A stretch of DNA of 64,000 nucleotides from Apostichopus japonicus (Eukaryota; Echinodermata; Holothuroidea; Aspidochirotida; Stichopodidae): assembly GCF_037975245.1 (NCBI RefSeq), contig NC_092563.1, positions 5,645,501-5,709,500 of the forward strand, read 5' to 3'. Made by a program: the position numbers and the translations under genes. Position 1 is the first letter of the stretch. The number at the start of each line of letters is the position of its first letter. Shown in pieces: positions 1-12,600 of this stretch. A model generated the notes under the pieces. That model was not told where the DNA came from and searched no databases. It was given only the letters and a program-made list of their open reading frames with translations.

Positions 1-1255
1 AATGAGGATGTGTGACCTGATTAATTCGCAGATGACATTGCAGGGTCCTACGTAACCCTAGTAAGAATTGACACAGGGGTTCTACTCGTAATGCGTAAGG
101 TTTGCATGTAATTTACATCTCTGAACTTAGTCAAATGAGAACTTTATTTCAGAATAAATTAAATCTAAATGGGTTCCTCATACGTCATCTGCCGTAAAAG
201 CATTAGTTTGGTTATACAGTAGATATATTTCCATGTTTGTTTTTATTTAAAGCCAACTTATGTTACCCCTAACAACATAATGGACTAACCCTCAAAGCTT
301 CAGGTACATGAACCATTGCATGGGGAGGTTGACAATTCGGCATCAGACACAACATATTTTTTTATTTTTTTTATTTTAAATGAGAACTTTATTTCAGAAT
401 AAATTAAAATCTAAATGGGTTCCTCATACGTCATCTGCCGTAAAAGCATTAGTTTGGTTATACAGTAGATATATTTGTTTGTTTTTATTTAAAGCCAACT
501 TATGTTACCCCTAACAACATAATGGACTAACCTTCATAGCTTCAGGTACATGAACCATTGCATGTGGGGTTGACAATTCTGCATCAGACAACATATTTTT
601 TATTTTTTTTTATTTTAAATGAGAACTTTATTTCAAAATAAATTAAAATCTTAATGGGTTCCTCATACGTCATCTGCCGTAAAAGCATTAGTTTGGTTAT
701 ACAGTAGATATATTTCCATGTTTGTTTTTATTTAAAGCCAACTTGTGTTACCCCTAACAACATAATGGACTAACCTTCAAAGCTTCAGGTATATGAACTA
801 TTGCATGGGGGGTTGACAATTCTGCATCAGACACAACATATTTTAACAGATCAAGACATGTTAACTACATAATATCATCAACATTGACTAATAGCATCAA
901 GTACAGTTTTAACTTTCTTTTAATAATTTAATTTACCTGTTGAATGTTTCGTCTAACACTGACAAACAGTGCAGACCCTACGATTTTAGTACACTTAGCA
1001 ACCTTTCTGAGAAATGACGGTGTAGCAGTCGCTTGCCGAAGGATTTGCACCAACAAAGTCTTTGGCTTTGAGTACAGTATTTCTGTATGTTGCCACGTTG
1101 GATGATACTGTAATATTTATTACCGACTTTGCGATCTGCATAAAATTCATTGCCAACTTTGCAATCTGCAGTCCCCCTCACGATATTGCAAGGGCGTTAA
1201 GAGTGACTACCATAGTTTTCCCTTTCGAGAAACCAAGAAGGATGGCAAATTTATA
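1..1255. repeat. Dispersed repeat (copy 1) interrupted by tandem units
   Basis: The first bases (gtgtgacctgattaattc) and the stretch at 1055-1245 (ggctttgagtac, then related sequence to the gaaaccaag block) both reappear in order at 49428-49655. In this copy about 1 kb of other sequence, including the 240 bp array, separates the two blocks. Confidence 0.6.
133..855. repeat. Tandem repeat, three units of about 240 bp
   Basis: Units start with aaatgagaactttatttc near 133, 378 and 617 and are nearly identical, each ending in a T-rich tract. No coding potential. Confidence 0.85.
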
Positions 1256-2479
1256 CAGTATACTGTTTCCCAGTGTATGAGCAGTATGTAAATTACTGAG
1301 TTAATGTAAAGTGCACTTGTCTTATCATTTGTGAAGGCAATTATCATAATTAGTATTCTCCGTGCATATATTACAATGGTTTTATTTAAGAAAATTGAAC
1401 AGTACTGTAGTTATTCACTGATGAATAGTACTATTTACTGTACAAACATACAGTAGTTGAAACTAAGCTATGTACAGTTGGACAATGGACCAGTAGATAT
1501 GAATTGTACATGGACGTCACAGTACCTTGTATCCACACTAATACAGCACTTGTAAGTGTCTGATATGCAGTACTACTACACCCTGAGCATATATTGCACA
1601 CTTTTGGTGCAACTGGTCATAATTACCAGTACTTAATCAATATTTTCCACAAACTGTGGGTGTGTCAGTGCAGTGCTACTGTACATAGTTAAATTCATTC
1701 TTTGTTCTATTACAACCAGGTATATACCCAACATCAGATTGATCCAAAGTATTGATCTGTTCTGCACTGTTTTTTCAACTATTTTGCTTTGTTTATTTGT
1801 TTTAGGCAGGGCTTTAATTTCAATGCTAGTAAGCACAAGTCCAATTACTTGACTCCCAAAACAGTAAGTATGGGCAGACATGACCAGTACCAATAATGCT
1901 ACAACATTTTAAGAAAGTCAAAAAGTGTGCAATTTAACTCTACTGTACAACATCACCCAAGCAATTTACGGTGAAAAATGTAGGGAATAATTGATCTCGT
2001 ATCGCATCGCAAAAATGCTATAGAAATGGTAAAATTGCTATAGTTGTTCAAGGGTAAAGATGCGTTATGTTGCAGGTTTGGTACATAGGAGCCATAGTAA
2101 TTTTATGAGGGAAAAATGTTCAGAGCCATTAACACCAGTTGCTAGACAAAAACTTGAACACTAAATTTTGTCCTGATACTGTATACATGGCATTGTGATG
2201 ATTGTATCCCTGTGTATATCAATACACTACTGTGTACATGGTAAGGTTGTTTGGTAATACGTACAATGCTGGTATCAGTTAGTACTGTACCTTGCATGAT
2301 GTATAGCATAGTAATTGTTTTGATGGTTATGTGCAAAATGGCGTACTTACCAGACTTGTAGTCAGTATGTGTACTGTTTCTCAGATCTTAGCATTGTTGC
2401 CTGTATTCGCCTTCATGGAATTTGCACTTGAAGCGTACTCCGGGACATTTTGGAATGATCTACTAAAGATAGTTAGTAC

Positions 2480-3780
2480 AAAATCACACTACATACTGTA
2501 CTCATACTTGTCGTAAGGGTCTGTTTGTATTTGTACCCGTAATCACACTACATACTGTACTCATACTTGTCATAAGAGTCTGCTTGTATTTGTACCCGTA
2601 ATCACACTATATACTGTACTCATACTTGTCATAAGAGTCTGTTTGTATTTGTACCCGTAATCACACTATATACTGTACTCATACTTGTCATAAGAGTCTG
2701 CTTGTATTTGTACCCGTAATCATACTACATACTGTACTCATACTTGTGGTAAGGGTCTGTTTGTATTTGTACCCGTAATCACACTACATACTGTACTCAT
2801 ACTTGTTGTAATGGTCTGTTTGTATTTGTACCTGTTATCACACTACAAACTGTACTCATACTTGTCGTAAGGGTCTGTTTGTATTTGTACCCGTAATCAC
2901 ACTATGTTGGTACTCATACTTGTCCTAAGGGTCTGTTTGTATTTGTACCCAAAATCACACTACATACTGTACTCATACTTGTGGTAAGGGTCTGTTTGTA
3001 TTTGTACCTGTAATCACACTACATACTGTACTCATACTTGTGGTAAGGGTGTGTTTGTATTTGTACCTGTTATCACAATACATACTGTACTCATACTTGT
3101 GGTAAGGGTCTGTTTGTATTTGTACCCGTAATCACACTACATACTGTACTCATACTTCTCGTAAGGGTCTGTTTGTATTTGTACCCGTAATCACACTACA
3201 TACTGTACTCATACTTGTCATAAGAGTCTGTATTTGTACCCGTAATCACACTATATACTGTACTCATACTTGTCATAAGAGTCTGCTTGTATTTGTACCC
3301 GTAATCACACTACATACTGTACTCATACTTGTGGTAAGGGTCTGTTTGTATTTGTACCCGTAATCACACTACATACTGTACTCATACTTGTTGTAATGGT
3401 CTGTTTGTATTTGTACCTGTTATCACACTACAAACTGTACTCATACTTGTCGTAAGGGTCTGTTTGTATTTGTACCCGTAATCACACTACGTTGGTGATC
3501 ATACTTGTCCTAAGGGTCTGTTTGTATTTGTACCTGTAATCACACTACATACTGTACTCATACTTGTGGTAAGGGTGTGTTTGTATTTGTACCTGTAATC
3601 ACACTACATACTGTACTCATACTTGTGGTAAGGGTGTGTTTGTATTTGTACCTGTTATCACAATACATACTGTACTCATACTTGTCGTCAGGGTGTGTTT
3701 GTATTTGTACCCGTAATCACAATACATACTGTACTCATACTTGTCGTCAGGGTCTGTTGTATTTGTACCGGTAATCATAA
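2480..3780. repeat. 59 bp minisatellite, about 22 copies
   Basis: Unit contains cactacatactgtactcat and tttgtatttgtacccg with a variable cgtaaggg core. Units vary by single bases and short indels. The interval 1256-2480 shows no gene or clear repeat. Confidence 0.9.
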
Positions 3781-3889
3781 CAACTTAGGGAATTCTAAGT
3801 TGTACTCATACACTGGGAGGGTTTTATTTGTAGTTAAAGTCTGGTACGTTAATACTGTAACCTGTTCAACATGACAAGATGTTCATAGA

Positions 3890-4690
3890 TATGTTTCCAT
3901 ATTCATTCTATTGCTGTAGATTTATATCCATATTCAGGTATTGCTGTAGATTTATATCCATATTCATGTATTGCTGTAGATTTTTATCCATATTCATGTA
4001 TTGCTGTAGATTTATATCCATATTCATGTATTGTTGTAGACTTATATCCTTATTCATGTATTGCTGTAGATTAATATCCATATTCATGTATTGCTGTAGA
4101 TTTATATCCATATTCATGTATTGTTGTAGACTTATATCCTTATTCATGTATTGCTGTAGATTAATATCCATATTCATGTATTGCTGTAGATTTTTATCCA
4201 TATTCATGTATGCTGTAGATTTACATCCATATTCGTGTATGCTATAGATTTATATTCAATGAATATGGATATAAATCTACACATGATTATTATTCATGTA
4301 TTGCTGTAGATTTATATCCATATTCATGTATTGCTGTAGATTTATATCCATATTCATGTATTGCTGTAGATTTTTATCCATATTCATGTATTGCTGTAGA
4401 TTTATATCCATATTCATGTATTGCTGTAGATTTATATCCATATTCATGTATTGCTGTAGATTTATATCCATATTCATGTATTGTTGTAGACTTATATCCT
4501 TATTCATGTATTGCTGTAGATTAATATCCATATTCATGTATTGCTGTAGATTTTTATCCATATTCATGTATTGCTGTAGATTTACATCCATATTCGTGTA
4601 TGCTATAGATTTATATTCAATGAATATGGATATAAATCTACACATGATTATTATTCATGTATTGCTGTAGATTTATATCCATTGTCATGC
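3890..4690. repeat. 30 bp minisatellite with two inverted units
   Basis: Unit tattcatgtattgctgtag plus atttatatcca, about 25 copies. Because 30 is divisible by 3, long frames are open on both strands (decapeptides YCCRFISIFM and MNMDINLQQY); these are not treated as genes. Short reverse-complement units sit at 4261-4281 and 4622-4642. Confidence 0.9.
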
Positions 4691-6414
4691 ATTGATATAC
4701 TATACTGTACCCATATTGAAGATTATAAGAGAAAATAGTCTTTATAACTTTTCATTTTTCATTTCATTTATTTTTCCATTTCCTCACAATGTACTTATGT
4801 CAGCAGGATCATATTCAAGGTGTAATCGAGCACAGAACTGTACTACATACCATTCAGTAGTATGTATTGGAGGACATTACATAAAATTTCAGACTAACTT
4901 TACTCGTTTTGTGACAGTTTTTGGTTTCTCTTGAATATTACAGTAGACTACTGTACCTGATGACCTCCAAGCCAACATAAGTTTTATTGCATAACATAAA
5001 TATATATCTAGACACACTTTAAACTTCAAGATTAAATTACTGATATAAATGCAAATCCACAAGTAATCTTAGTTTTTTTTTTTTGTTGCCCAGGGTTAAT
5101 GTCATACAGTAGCTGAAATGAATTAAATATGTAAAGTTCTGTAGCAATGCAAAAAGGATAAAAATGGAACGTTGATATCAAAAGTCATTCTACAACCAAT
5201 CAATTGACACAGCAGATATATTAAAAAAAAACTTATCTAAATTCTCACATCCTACCTAGAGGCAAACAGTCCTTTCATGTAGATTTGTACAGTCAATTTT
5301 GCTTTTACCCAAATTTGTATCATGAACTTGCGTGTGTACAGTACACTAATACTGTATCTAGTTGATATATACAGTGTATGTGTCGATCAATAGAGAATCC
5401 CTCTGTTTCATTTTTAATTTCAGTTTTCTATTGTATGTCCTAAGAATAGGGAAAAAATATGATTGCAAAAAAATTGGCAGCCTCAGAATCAAGGTCTATC
5501 TATGCCATCATGTGAACTGTTGTACTGCAGATCCATAGGTTTTCTGCATAAAGAATGACTAGGCACAAAATTAATTAATATTGTAGACTGGTAAACGTCA
5601 ATGCCACTGCTTTCTTCAAGTTGTAGTACTATATATGGATCATTCCATATCAAATCACCAAATTTGGGAGTATATATGTTGTAGTTCAACATCTTTTAAA
5701 AATCCCAAAATTTATTGCATGATTGGAACAATATATAATAAGCATTTTCTGATAATTTCAGTTGCATTGATACAATTGGCCCAATTATCATACAAGACAT
5801 AATAACCTCTGAAAGAATCAAGTACCCTGAAGCAATTGTTTAGGAGCAATGCATAATTACTAAAAAATAGCACATTTTTTAGTGAAAAATGCATAAATCA
5901 AATATTTTGACACTTTTAAGTTGACATAACTCCACAAGAAAATGTTTTTGTAGCCCATTTTTTTTATATTCCTGTTGTATGGGATAGACTCTATGGGCAT
6001 ATGTAATAGAAAGGTAGTATGATGTTTAATTGCTGAGAAATGAGACCTCAAAAGTCAAATTTCAAAGCGTGATAAATCGGCCAATTACGAAGCAATGCGA
6101 CTGAAATTTTCAGAATATGCTTATATCGAGGTGTTCCAATCATACAGAAAATCTGGAAATTTTTGGAGAGGGTGCAGCAACAGCCATCCGTGATTTGTCA
6201 CGGAAGGACCCATATAGTACCATCTTGTAAATGTCTTGAGAAATAGAATTTTTTTGGAAAACAAATCTGCAGCTCATCATTTGAGTATACACACTATGGC
6301 CTAATCATGTTACCTCGTTTTGGATCACAAGTCAAAAACTCATCCATTCGTCGTTGCAGCATGTCCATTGGCCTTTCTGTAACTCACCCAGGCTATTTGT
6401 TGTTTGTTTTTCAG
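4691..6414. other. No gene found
   Basis: AT-rich sequence without convincing exons. The missing signal-peptide exon of the CD109-like gene could lie here, in 1256-2480, or outside the window; no candidate was good enough. Confidence 0.5.
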
Positions 6415-6601
6415 GTCATATGTAGTCCTGGCCCCAAAGACGGTACGACCCGGACTGACCTATTCCGTGAGCGTCAACATAAGGGTTGCTACTGGACCGG
6501 TCACCGTCTCCGCTAGGATAATAGCGGAAGGAAGCAAGTCATCTTTGGTCCAGTCTGAGATCACTGTATCAGCCGGAGATGTAGGAATCATTGATCTGGA
6601 A
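6415..6601 (+). CDS. CD109-like exon (first one recognised; MG1)
   Basis: Reads SYVVLAPKTVRPGLTYSV and ends IIDLE before gtaggt. The first base completes a codon from an upstream exon, so a signal-peptide exon must lie 5'. It matches the start of MG1 in the family (VLAPKxVRPG). Confidence 0.88.
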
Positions 6602-9600
6602 GTAGGTTTTGTTTTCTCGGCAATATTCATGTCCTGTAATTTCTTGATACAGTAATTTGATTCAAATTTGAAGTTCTTATTTGTTTACACCCTACCACTC
6701 GTCTAAATTAGCTGACCGTTTAGTTAATGTTGTTCCTTGAGTGTTTAAATATCTGGTGATGTACACTACATCACCACATCTATAGAACATGGATCACCAC
6801 ATAGATAGAACATGGATCACCACATAGATAGCACATGGATCACCACATAGATACCTGTAGATCATTGATATCCACATAGATAGCACATGGATCACCACAT
6901 AGATAGAACATGGATCACCACATAGATAGAACATGGATCTCCACATAGATAGAACATGGATCACCACATAGATAGCACATGGATCACCACATAGATAGAA
7001 CATGGATCACCACATAGATAGAACATGGATCACCACATAGATAGATCGTTGATATCCACATAGATAGAACATGGATCACCACATAGATAGAACATGGATC
7101 TCCACATAGATAGAACATGGATCACCACATAGATAGAACATGGATCACCACATAGATAGAACATGGATCACCACATAGATAGAACATGGATCACCACATA
7201 GATAGATCGTTGATATCCACATAGATAGAACATGGATCACCACATAGATAGAACATGGATCTCCACATAGATAGAACATGGATCACCACATAGATAGAAC
7301 ATGGATCACCACATAGATAGAACATGGATCACCACATAGATAGATCGTTGATATCCACATAGATAGAACATGGATCACCACATAGATAGAACATGGATCT
7401 CCACATAGATAGAACATGGATCACCACATAGATAGAACATGGATCACCACATAGATAGATCGTTGATATCCACATAGATAGAACATGGATCACCACATAG
7501 ATAGAACATGGATCACCACATAGATAGAACATGGATCACCACATAGATAGAACATGGATCACCACATAGATAGATCGTTGATATCCACATAGATAGAACA
7601 TGGATCACCACATAGATAGAACATGGATCTCCACATAGATAGAACATGGATCACCACATAGATAGAACATGGATCACCACATAGATAGATCGTTGATATC
7701 CACATAGATAGAACATGGATCACCACATAGATAGAACATGGATCTCCACATAGATAGAACATGGATCTCCACATAGATAGAACATGGATCTCCACATAGA
7801 TAGATCGTTGATATCCACATAGATAGAACATGGATCACCACATAGATAGAACATGGATCACCACATAGATAGAACATGGATCTCCACATAGATAGAACAT
7901 GGATCACCACATAGATAGAACATGGATCACCACATAGATAGAACCAGTGATGCTCATACTGTAGTCATATGGTACAGGTCCTGTGCCCCTTTTAATGAGT
8001 TCTTTGTTGCTGTTGGTTTTGGTGGAGGTCAGAGGTCATTTCAGATTGGCTGTAGTCAAAATCTGAAAACTCATCCTAAATAGCTGCCTGTGAATGAAAT
8101 ATTAAAATATTTTTCGTTAATGTTAAAAAGGTCATTCGAGATTGGTGGCAGCCAATTTCTGAGAACCTTTTTTAATATGTTTAGGCCAGTAAGTTCAGCT
8201 TTGGTGAATCTCATACTTGGATATTCCTAAAAACCTATTGTGGACAGAATGTTGTCTACATGCAGTAAGTTGACCTTCTTTCCATCTGTCTGTCCCTCCC
8301 CCACCCCCCATATCACTTGCCTCCCCCCCTCTGTCCACGCTCCCGGTCTGTAGTCACATGCTTACACAAGTATTGTTTGTACACAGAAGAAAGTCTGATC
8401 ATTCATCTTTCACATTCAAGTCAAAGCTGAAAACCTACCTTTTTAGACAGCATTACTGCAATATATAAACTGTGTATTCAACCATATTCATGTGCAGTAC
8501 TCCAACACACTCAAACCTGCATGCTTTTTATTCTTCATACTCATCTATAACATTGTATTTTATTCTGCAGGTTTACTACATATTATGTGTCATATATATA
8601 TTTTTACTGTTACATAGCATTTTCGAGCCCTTTTGTGGATTTTACGCTTTATAAAATAAATTATTATTATTATTTAAAAAAATATATATTTCCAGATACC
8701 AGATACATTGTCGTACCCAACATCTCAGTATCAGTTAGAGGTCTCAGGCAGTGGAGGTGGTGTGAGCTTTACAGACACGGACAATCTCATGTTTGACGTC
8801 ACTCATTTTGCAATGTTCATTCAGACAGACAAAGCGATCTACAAGCCGGGACAAACCGGTAAAGTAGCCCATCCATCCCTGAAATTACTGAAGGTTATCT
8901 GTTCGTTTATGGTCTATTTCTCACCTAACACTCCCATATCGTTAGAAAAGACGTCGTTAAAGTCTGAGAAGTTATTTTGTACAATGTCACTTGTCCAGGC
9001 ATTCTTCACGTTTGTTGAGTTTTAGTGTTTGTTTTTGTAATTACGTGCTTGACCAAGCACTCAAATCATTATGAAGAGGTGGTTAATGGCTTGAAAGAGC
9101 CCTCTCTTGCTTTAAGGCTGCCTTCGTCATATGATAGATACTTGTCGTGCCTTCTGCTGTGTGACCTACTTGTATTTGTTTATGGGAATCCTAGGTTTTA
9201 TCCAACAAATCTGAGCTAAATTGAGGTTTAGTCATTTGTTAACTGAAATCACTAAAATAATCATATACTTTTTTTCTTCTCTCTTTTTTTCAGTTAATTT
9301 CCGAATTTTTGGTGTACATCCAGGGATGCTTCCCTACACTGGTCCATTTGACGTGGATGTCATGGTAAGTTGCCTCTCAAGAGGTGGAAGGGACAGGAGG
9401 GTGGCCTGGGATTGGCAGGGGTAGGGGGGGTTGGTCAGGGGGTGAATGTCCAACCCCAAATTTTTAGACTTGAATGGCTACAAATGCTCACTGGATACCT
9501 GTTACAAACTCTGCAACGCAACAAATTTCGCAAAAAGTTATATTTATTATAAGTCAATACATCATTTTCATTTGGGGTTTACTCAATTTGGTAGCAGTGT

Positions 9601-12600
9601 TCAAACCCTCCAGAGCAAAATTCATTTGAACCACTAGTGAATGCAACAATATCTTGTAAAATGATAGATTTGGCAATATTTTCACTTTCTCCAAAGCAGC
9701 ACTTTAACCCCGCCCATACGATCTGATTGGTTTGTTGTTCAGCGTATGGCCCTTTATGCAGCAATTAACTTTGCAGTGTTACTGCTCTCTCTTTATAGAT
9801 ATCTCTGGCTTGTAGTACATTGCTTGATACCTGTCTTCTCCTAATTATTGCACTCTCACCTACCGTGCATTGTGCTCGATATGTCAGGGTCCATGGACAC
9901 CTATGAACAAAGTTGTCCTAATCACTTTAATAGGCATTAGAAATCATGAAAATAGCTGCAACTCCCATCAAAATCCATCAAAGATTGGTCATTGTACAAG
10001 TTTTTAATTAATTCTAGTTTTATAAACATTAGCCAATTATGGACATTGACGATGTAAAAGGTAGTGTCTGTTTAATTTTCTGTTATGTTATCCCTTCGTT
10101 TTTCACAACATTCCTTTCAAGGACAATGAACACAAGTTTGCGGCCTAAGGCAATGTTTTGAAAGATTTTATTGTCTTCTTTGAAAAAGAGGAATGTGACA
10201 TTATTCAAATGATATATGTGAGGTTGTAATTAGGGGCTTGACTTGCTAAGAGAACAAATTTAATGAGTCTCCCAGATTTATCAAAACTTCAAACGTGTGT
10301 ATCTTGGAAAGGAAAAGAGCATTTTCCCAAAAGTTCAACAGATTTTGAATGAGATAAACACATGCAAGAAATGTAATGAAATGTGAGGCAAACTTGGCTA
10401 GGTGTTGTCCATTGTTCTTTTAAAGATGTGACTGGTTGTGACTGTCTGTCTTTATCAGGGATCACATTAGCCACATTCAAACCGTATATCACTGGAAGTA
10501 TAATTAGCTAGAAGAGATATGTTTACAGTGATTGTGATCATTAATAACTTCTAAAGTTTCATAGAATTTCAAACCGAGCTTTACCCATCCCATCCCATGC
10601 CTTTAATACCAGCAGTCCAGGGTCATAACAGATTGCAGTCAATAATATTTCCGGTTTTGATTCTTTGTATAGGATCCTGACGGTAACATCATACTGAAGT
10701 TGACCGGCTTGCAGAATGAGACGTACGGCGTGATCACACATTCCATGCTGATGTCCTCGGAGCCGGTCTTGGGAGATTGGACGATCAAAGCTGCAGCTGA
10801 AGTAAGTCAAAAGATGTGCACACCTTACTCTCCCGTCAAAAAATGCAGATAACACCATTTTTTGTTTTGATTTGCAACCTTCAAGAAAAGTGCCAAAAAA
10901 AAAAGAAAAAAAAGAAGAAGAATATCATGGTAATTAGAGTAAGCATTGAGCGTTGTGGCAGAGTGGTTAAGACAGTGAACTTGTGAACTAAGGTTTGAGT
11001 TCTGGCCAGATCATGACATTGTGTACTTGGGCAAGGCACTTTATCTCCATTGCCACTCTTTACCCAGGTGTATAAATGGGGACCTGTGAGATGAACTGTC
11101 AGTTGAGAGCTGTTTAGCTGCTGCCATGTTAAGTTTGACAGGTTATCGTTGACCTGGGTAATATTGTGATGCGCCTTGAGCACCGTTATTGATATGTCTG
11201 CGCTTTATAAACCCTCAATGTTATTATTATTACCTCGTTACTCAATTTAAACAAACGCAAAATTATAAAAAAGTTCTCAGATAGAACTTGCAGGTGTAGT
11301 AATTAAAGAAAACACAACATAGATGATGGATGGTGACGTTTTAAGTGTTGCAAAAGTGGTAAAAGCTTTCAGTAAAGACAGGCAGTGACATTCACCCATC
11401 AAATTCCTGGATTCTCTCCCTCGTCAGCATGAACTTAGTTTGAAGTGATACGATATGTAATGAATTATAAGGTCATTATTCCATCATATTCCAAGCAGTT
11501 TCTTGCACACTGCGACGGACTTCAATGTTTTCCTTTATTCTTGACTTCTAGGGCCAAGAAAAGACCAAACAAGTGACTATTGAAGAATACGGTGAGACGA
11601 TTTATTCTTAATTTGAATGAATAAAACTGCCTTGGGGGTGGGGAAGGGGGAGAGGGGACATACTGTGACACCTTCACCATAATCATATTGTAGAATAAAA
11701 CTATATATAGATTTTAGTTTATGGGTAATAGGACACCAAGGAGAGTTAAGAGGGTTTTGGTCAAAGGTATGACCTTGTGGATAGCTGGAATACCGAATCA
11801 ACTATATGGTATTTTGCTCTACGTTATCGTTGAAAACTTGCAAAGACTAACCAAATTCCTGTGCACACATCTTTGTCGATATGCATTTCTATGTTTAATG
11901 TTAATGTTGCTCCACCGATTTTAATACACAAAACTTGTTGATATTATTCAATATTGCAAACCTTGTTTGGTTTTCCAGTCTTACCCAAGTTTGAGGTCGA
12001 TGTGGTTTTACCTCCATACATATCATCAGAGGACTCTGCCCTCAACATTCAGATCGATGCAAAGTAAGTCACGACTAGCAACTTTGATGGGTGGGGCAAG
12101 AGGGAAGGGGGTTGGAGTGTCTCGACCATTACCTTGGATGGGTTGGGCAAGAGGGAAAGGGGTTGGAGTGTCTAGACTATCACCTTGGATGGGTGGGGTA
12201 AGAGGGAAGTGGGTTGGAGTGTCTCGAACAGCAACCTTTGATTGGTGGGGCAAGAGGGATCGGGTTTGGAGTGTGGGTGTACATATAGTGTGGGGAACGG
12301 CGCATACCATATCCCTACTCTTTTCCATCATTGAATTTCCTTTGCCAGAGATGGGCAACAGACAAGGGAAGGAGCAGGTGGTTGGCATATACTTTTGTAT
12401 CAATGGCTGAAATTGGAAGGATTTATTTTTTGACATATGGAAACATAAAAAACTAATCCAAGAATTCTGGTGGGTCAATTCCTGCACGTTGTGTCTGAGG
12501 TAACTTTATTTTTGAGGTATATACATTTTGGACCGGAAGTGAGCGAAACAGGTGCGATGTCATAGATGCAAATCGACAAAACTTGTTTTGTTTCTCTTTT

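Noticed and set aside
2331-2516. Possible signal-peptide exon of the CD109-like gene
   Set aside because: Hydrophobic start but no clear donor in the needed phase, no family likeness, and it runs into the 59 bp array.
3879-4670. Long frames on both strands (decapeptide repeats)
   Set aside because: Product of a 30 bp tandem repeat; no splice sites or start context.
6794-7910. Minus-strand frames with YLCGDPCSIYV repeats
   Set aside because: Artefact of the 23 bp minisatellite.
6760-7945. CRISPR-like regular repeats
   Set aside because: Units are contiguous without unique spacers, and the DNA is eukaryotic.
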